A DNA stretch of 54,238 bases, from assembly GCA_017848755.1 (NCBI GenBank), contig JAFIHI010000126.1, forward strand, positions 1 through 54,238, written 5' to 3'. A program made the position numbers and the translations under genes. A model generated the notes under the pieces. That model was not told where the DNA came from, did no database searches, and saw only the letters and a list, made by a program, of their open reading frames with translations. This DNA is from Nakamurella sp. (GTDB taxonomy: Bacteria > Actinomycetota > Actinomycetes > Mycobacteriales > Nakamurellaceae). This document shows, piece after piece, positions 52,566 to 54,238 of this stretch; positions within the stretch are counted from its first letter, which is position 1; every line of letters begins with the position of its first letter.

Positions 52566-54098
52566 TTAGAGTCGGAGACCGGTGGGCAGGATGGTGGCGG
52601 TGAGGGCGGAGAGTTGCTGGCCGTAGAGGATGCGGGTTTCGCAGCCGGCCGCCGCTGCGGCCTGCCTGATCCGAGTCGCGGCGTCGGTGAGATCGTTACG
52701 GGTCGCGGCGGTGATCGCCATGAGTGCGGTGTGGCGCATGTCGAGGTGGCCCTCGGCGATCTCGGTCTCGCGCTGCAGCGTGTCGGTTTGACGAGCGAGC
52801 TGCTCTGCGGTGTCGAGGATACCGATCCGGCGGCGCAGGGCGGCGTCGGAAGCCTGGGCGGTCTTGTCCCGGCCGATCTGGCGCAGCGCGACCGGGGTGG
52901 GGATCGGCTCGTAGACGAGGCTCACCGTGACGGTCGCGCCGGCGGGCAGGATGAGCGGCGCGAGGAAGGCGGGGTGGGTGTCGAACCGTGGCCAGCCGGA
53001 AACCCACAGCACCTGGTGCCAGGCGGAGTCGGTGCGCACCGCCGACCAACCCTCGACGACCGCCACCGGGCCTGCCGCACGCGTGGACTCCGTTGGCGCG
53101 GACACCCGAGGGCGGGTCCGGCGCAGGGCGATGCTGGCTGGGTCGAATCCGTCCACGATCCAGTCGGTGAGATCCGCTGGAGTAAACCATTTTTCGACGT
53201 TGGCACCAGCTGGGTCGAGCGTCTCGGGCAGGCCTACGCGGTGCGCGGCAAGGACTCTCGTCGCGGCGGCGCGGCCGTGGCCGGCGCGGCGGATGGCAGC
53301 ACGGGCGATCTTGCCGCCAAGTGTGATCGCGATCAGGGTGTCGTGCCGCCACGCGGAGCGGTGTTGGTCTTGGGTCTCGCGGTACGCGGCCACGGCCGCG
53401 TCGACACGGTGCGTCTCCCCACTTCCGCTCGCGGCGCTGTCGATAGCCGTTGCCGCACCACCGTTCTCGTCGCAGGCGAACGTCGCTCCCCCAGTCACCG
53501 TACGTCCGCCGACGAGAGCACCGCTGCTGTCGGAGCCGTCTGCCGCGGGGCTCGACGGGGCGCCGTCGCCCTGAGCAGGGACCGCGGCTGTGGCTCGGTG
53601 AATGTTGGGTCGGGTGCGGTGGATGATGTGGGTGCGCTGGATCTGGCCGTCGGAGCCGATCGCGGCCAGTGCCCGGCCGAAGCCGGCTGTGGCCGCGCCC
53701 TGAGTTTCCGCGTCCGCGTAGAGGAACCCTGTGCCGGTGAGGGCGGCGATGGCGGTCCAGCTGGCAGCGGCGGCGTCGTGCAGGATCGCCGAGCCGTCGG
53801 CCGCTTGAAACACGGCGAGCTGCATCACGGTGCCGGGGATCGGCAGCACCCCGGCCGGCACGGGGCGGTCGGGTTTTGCGAGTGTCAGCAACCGGCCGTT
53901 TGCGCCGCGCCACACGTAGCGGGCGGCGTCGGGGGTCCATTCGACAAGGGCGCGGCCCTCGACCATCAGCAAGGCTGAGCCCACCACTGGCGAGATACCG
54001 ACGGTGGTGATCAGCCCGGTCGTCATACCCGATGTGACGGTGACGATCGCAACCGCAAGGACGCACGCGGCGAGGGTGACGGCGCGGGTGGCGGACAT
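52566..54098 (-). CDS. SCO6880-like conjugation protein, 5' end cut by an IS
   Basis: 510 residues counted from ATG 54098. One N-terminal membrane helix pair (TRAVTLAACVLAVAIVTV; SPVVGSALLMVEG), then a large soluble domain. WFTPADLTDWIVDG and LPAGATVTVSLVYEPIPTPV are family segments, and the C-terminal DAATRIRQAAAAAGCETRIL is the conserved tail. SCO6880-type proteins usually begin about 25 residues earlier with a Tyr/Trp/Arg-rich segment; here the inverted repeat of the third IS lies 6 bp upstream of the ATG, so the start is probably lost. Confidence 0.85.
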   Translation of the reverse strand: MSATRAVTLAACVLAVAIVTVTSGMTTGLITTVGISPVVGSALLMVEGRALVEWTPDAARYVWRGANGRLLTLAKPDRPVPAGVLPIPGTVMQLAVFQAADGSAILHDAAAASWTAIAALTGTGFLYADAETQGAATAGFGRALAAIGSDGQIQRTHIIHRTRPNIHRATAAVPAQGDGAPSSPAADGSDSSGALVGGRTVTGGATFACDENGGAATAIDSAASGSGETHRVDAAVAAYRETQDQHRSAWRHDTLIAITLGGKIARAAIRRAGHGRAAATRVLAAHRVGLPETLDPAGANVEKWFTPADLTDWIVDGFDPASIALRRTRPRVSAPTESTRAAGPVAVVEGWSAVRTDSAWHQVLWVSGWPRFDTHPAFLAPLILPAGATVTVSLVYEPIPTPVALRQIGRDKTAQASDAALRRRIGILDTAEQLARQTDTLQRETEIAEGHLDMRHTALMAITAATRNDLTDAATRIRQAAAAAGCETRILYGQQLSALTATILPTGLRL

Positions 54099-54103
54099 GG
54101 GTT

Positions 54104-54238
54104 TCCCCTCGTAGCGTGGAGGCATCGCCAATGAGGAGGCGGCGATGGTTGAGAAGCGGCGCAGGTTCGATGAGGATTTCAAGGCCGGCGCGGTGCGCAT
54201 GGTCCAGGAGACCGGGAAGCCGATCGCGCAGGTGGCCC
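54104..54238 (+). mobile_element. Third IS3-family element (left end only)
   Basis: TCCCCTCGTAGCGTGGAGG at 54104-54122 resembles the inverted repeat of the element at 31594, with 4 differences. The distance from repeat to orfA start (40 bp) is the same in both. Continues past the right edge. Preceded by TTT, as in the second element. Confidence 0.8.
54145..54238 (+). CDS. IS3-family transposase OrfA (5' part)
   Basis: ATG 54145 behind GAGGAGG. MVEKRRRFDEDFKAGAVRMV, then QETGKPIAQVA; clear homologue of the OrfA at 32516. Truncated by the window edge. Confidence 0.9.
   Translation, partial: MVEKRRRFDEDFKAGAVRMVQETGKPIAQVA

Noticed and set aside
52614..53978. Long plus-strand frame opposite SCO6880
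   Set aside because: Antisense shadow; Gly/Arg/Val-rich composition without domain signature.
1..54238. CRISPR arrays, tRNA or rRNA genes
   Set aside because: No regularly spaced repeats and no tRNA-like or rRNA-like sequence noticed by reading.

Overview
The window is GC-rich DNA with GTG/TTG starts and dense ATGA/GTGA overlaps. Its gene families are typical of Actinobacteria: SCO6880-type conjugation protein, BTAD-LysM protein, MbcA/RES-type toxin-antitoxin, form II CoxL-like molybdenum hydroxylase. IS elements, remnants of restriction enzymes and conjugation genes suggest an accessory replicon (large plasmid or integrated conjugative element) of a mycolic-acid-type actinomycete such as Rhodococcus, Gordonia or Nocardia. 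The genus is inference. No rRNA, tRNA or CRISPR array was seen.

Layout. (1) 1-1030: scrap, namely the end of an unknown gene, a decayed Mrr-type restriction enzyme, an IS1634-type transposase fragment and a small unknown ORF. (2) 1040-8364, minus strand: an operon with a BetI-like TetR regulator, a polyamine-type ABC importer (ATPase with a frameshift, lipoprotein binding protein, fused permease) and two creatinase/ectoine-hydrolase-like M24 proteins that lack the usual metal ligands. It looks like uptake and hydrolysis of a small nitrogenous solute. (3) 8426-10710: an IS3-family element between unrelated gene scraps, bracketed by a 16-bp direct repeat. (4) 10795-29010: a catabolic cluster with an RbsABC-like importer, DhaK/DhaL kinase pair and DUF1185 protein (minus); a CoxG-like protein and three-subunit molybdenum hydroxylase (plus); thioesterase, enoyl-CoA hydratase-family protein, GntR regulator, acyl-CoA ligase and SDR (minus); and a CoA-acylating aldehyde dehydrogenase (plus). 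Four copies of a CTAGTAT(A)-type palindrome lie in front of the transcription units, which suggests one GntR regulon. (5) 29268-34417: a RES toxin with its antitoxin, three uncharacterised genes, and a second IS3-family element inserted near the 3' end of one of them. (6) 34451-54098, minus strand: a compact run combining Tad-type pilus genes (TadZ, A, B, C, pilin, two TadE, TadG, prepilin peptidase, SAF/CpaB-like, LysM-BTAD) with conjugation genes (SCO6880-like, VirB4-like ATPase, TraD/VirD4-like coupling protein, ArdC-like antirestriction protein) and an embedded zeta-type toxin-antitoxin pair. (7) 54104 to the end: a third IS3-family element that cuts into the 5' end of the SCO6880 gene.

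How it may work together. Region 4 reads as import of a carboxylic acid or sugar-like compound, CoA activation, molybdenum-dependent ring or carbon hydroxylation, thioester hydrolysis and oxidation of a semialdehyde, all under GntR control. Region 6 looks like a hybrid Tad/type IV apparatus for DNA transfer or surface piliation. The relaxase is not in the window. The substrates of both transporters are unknown.
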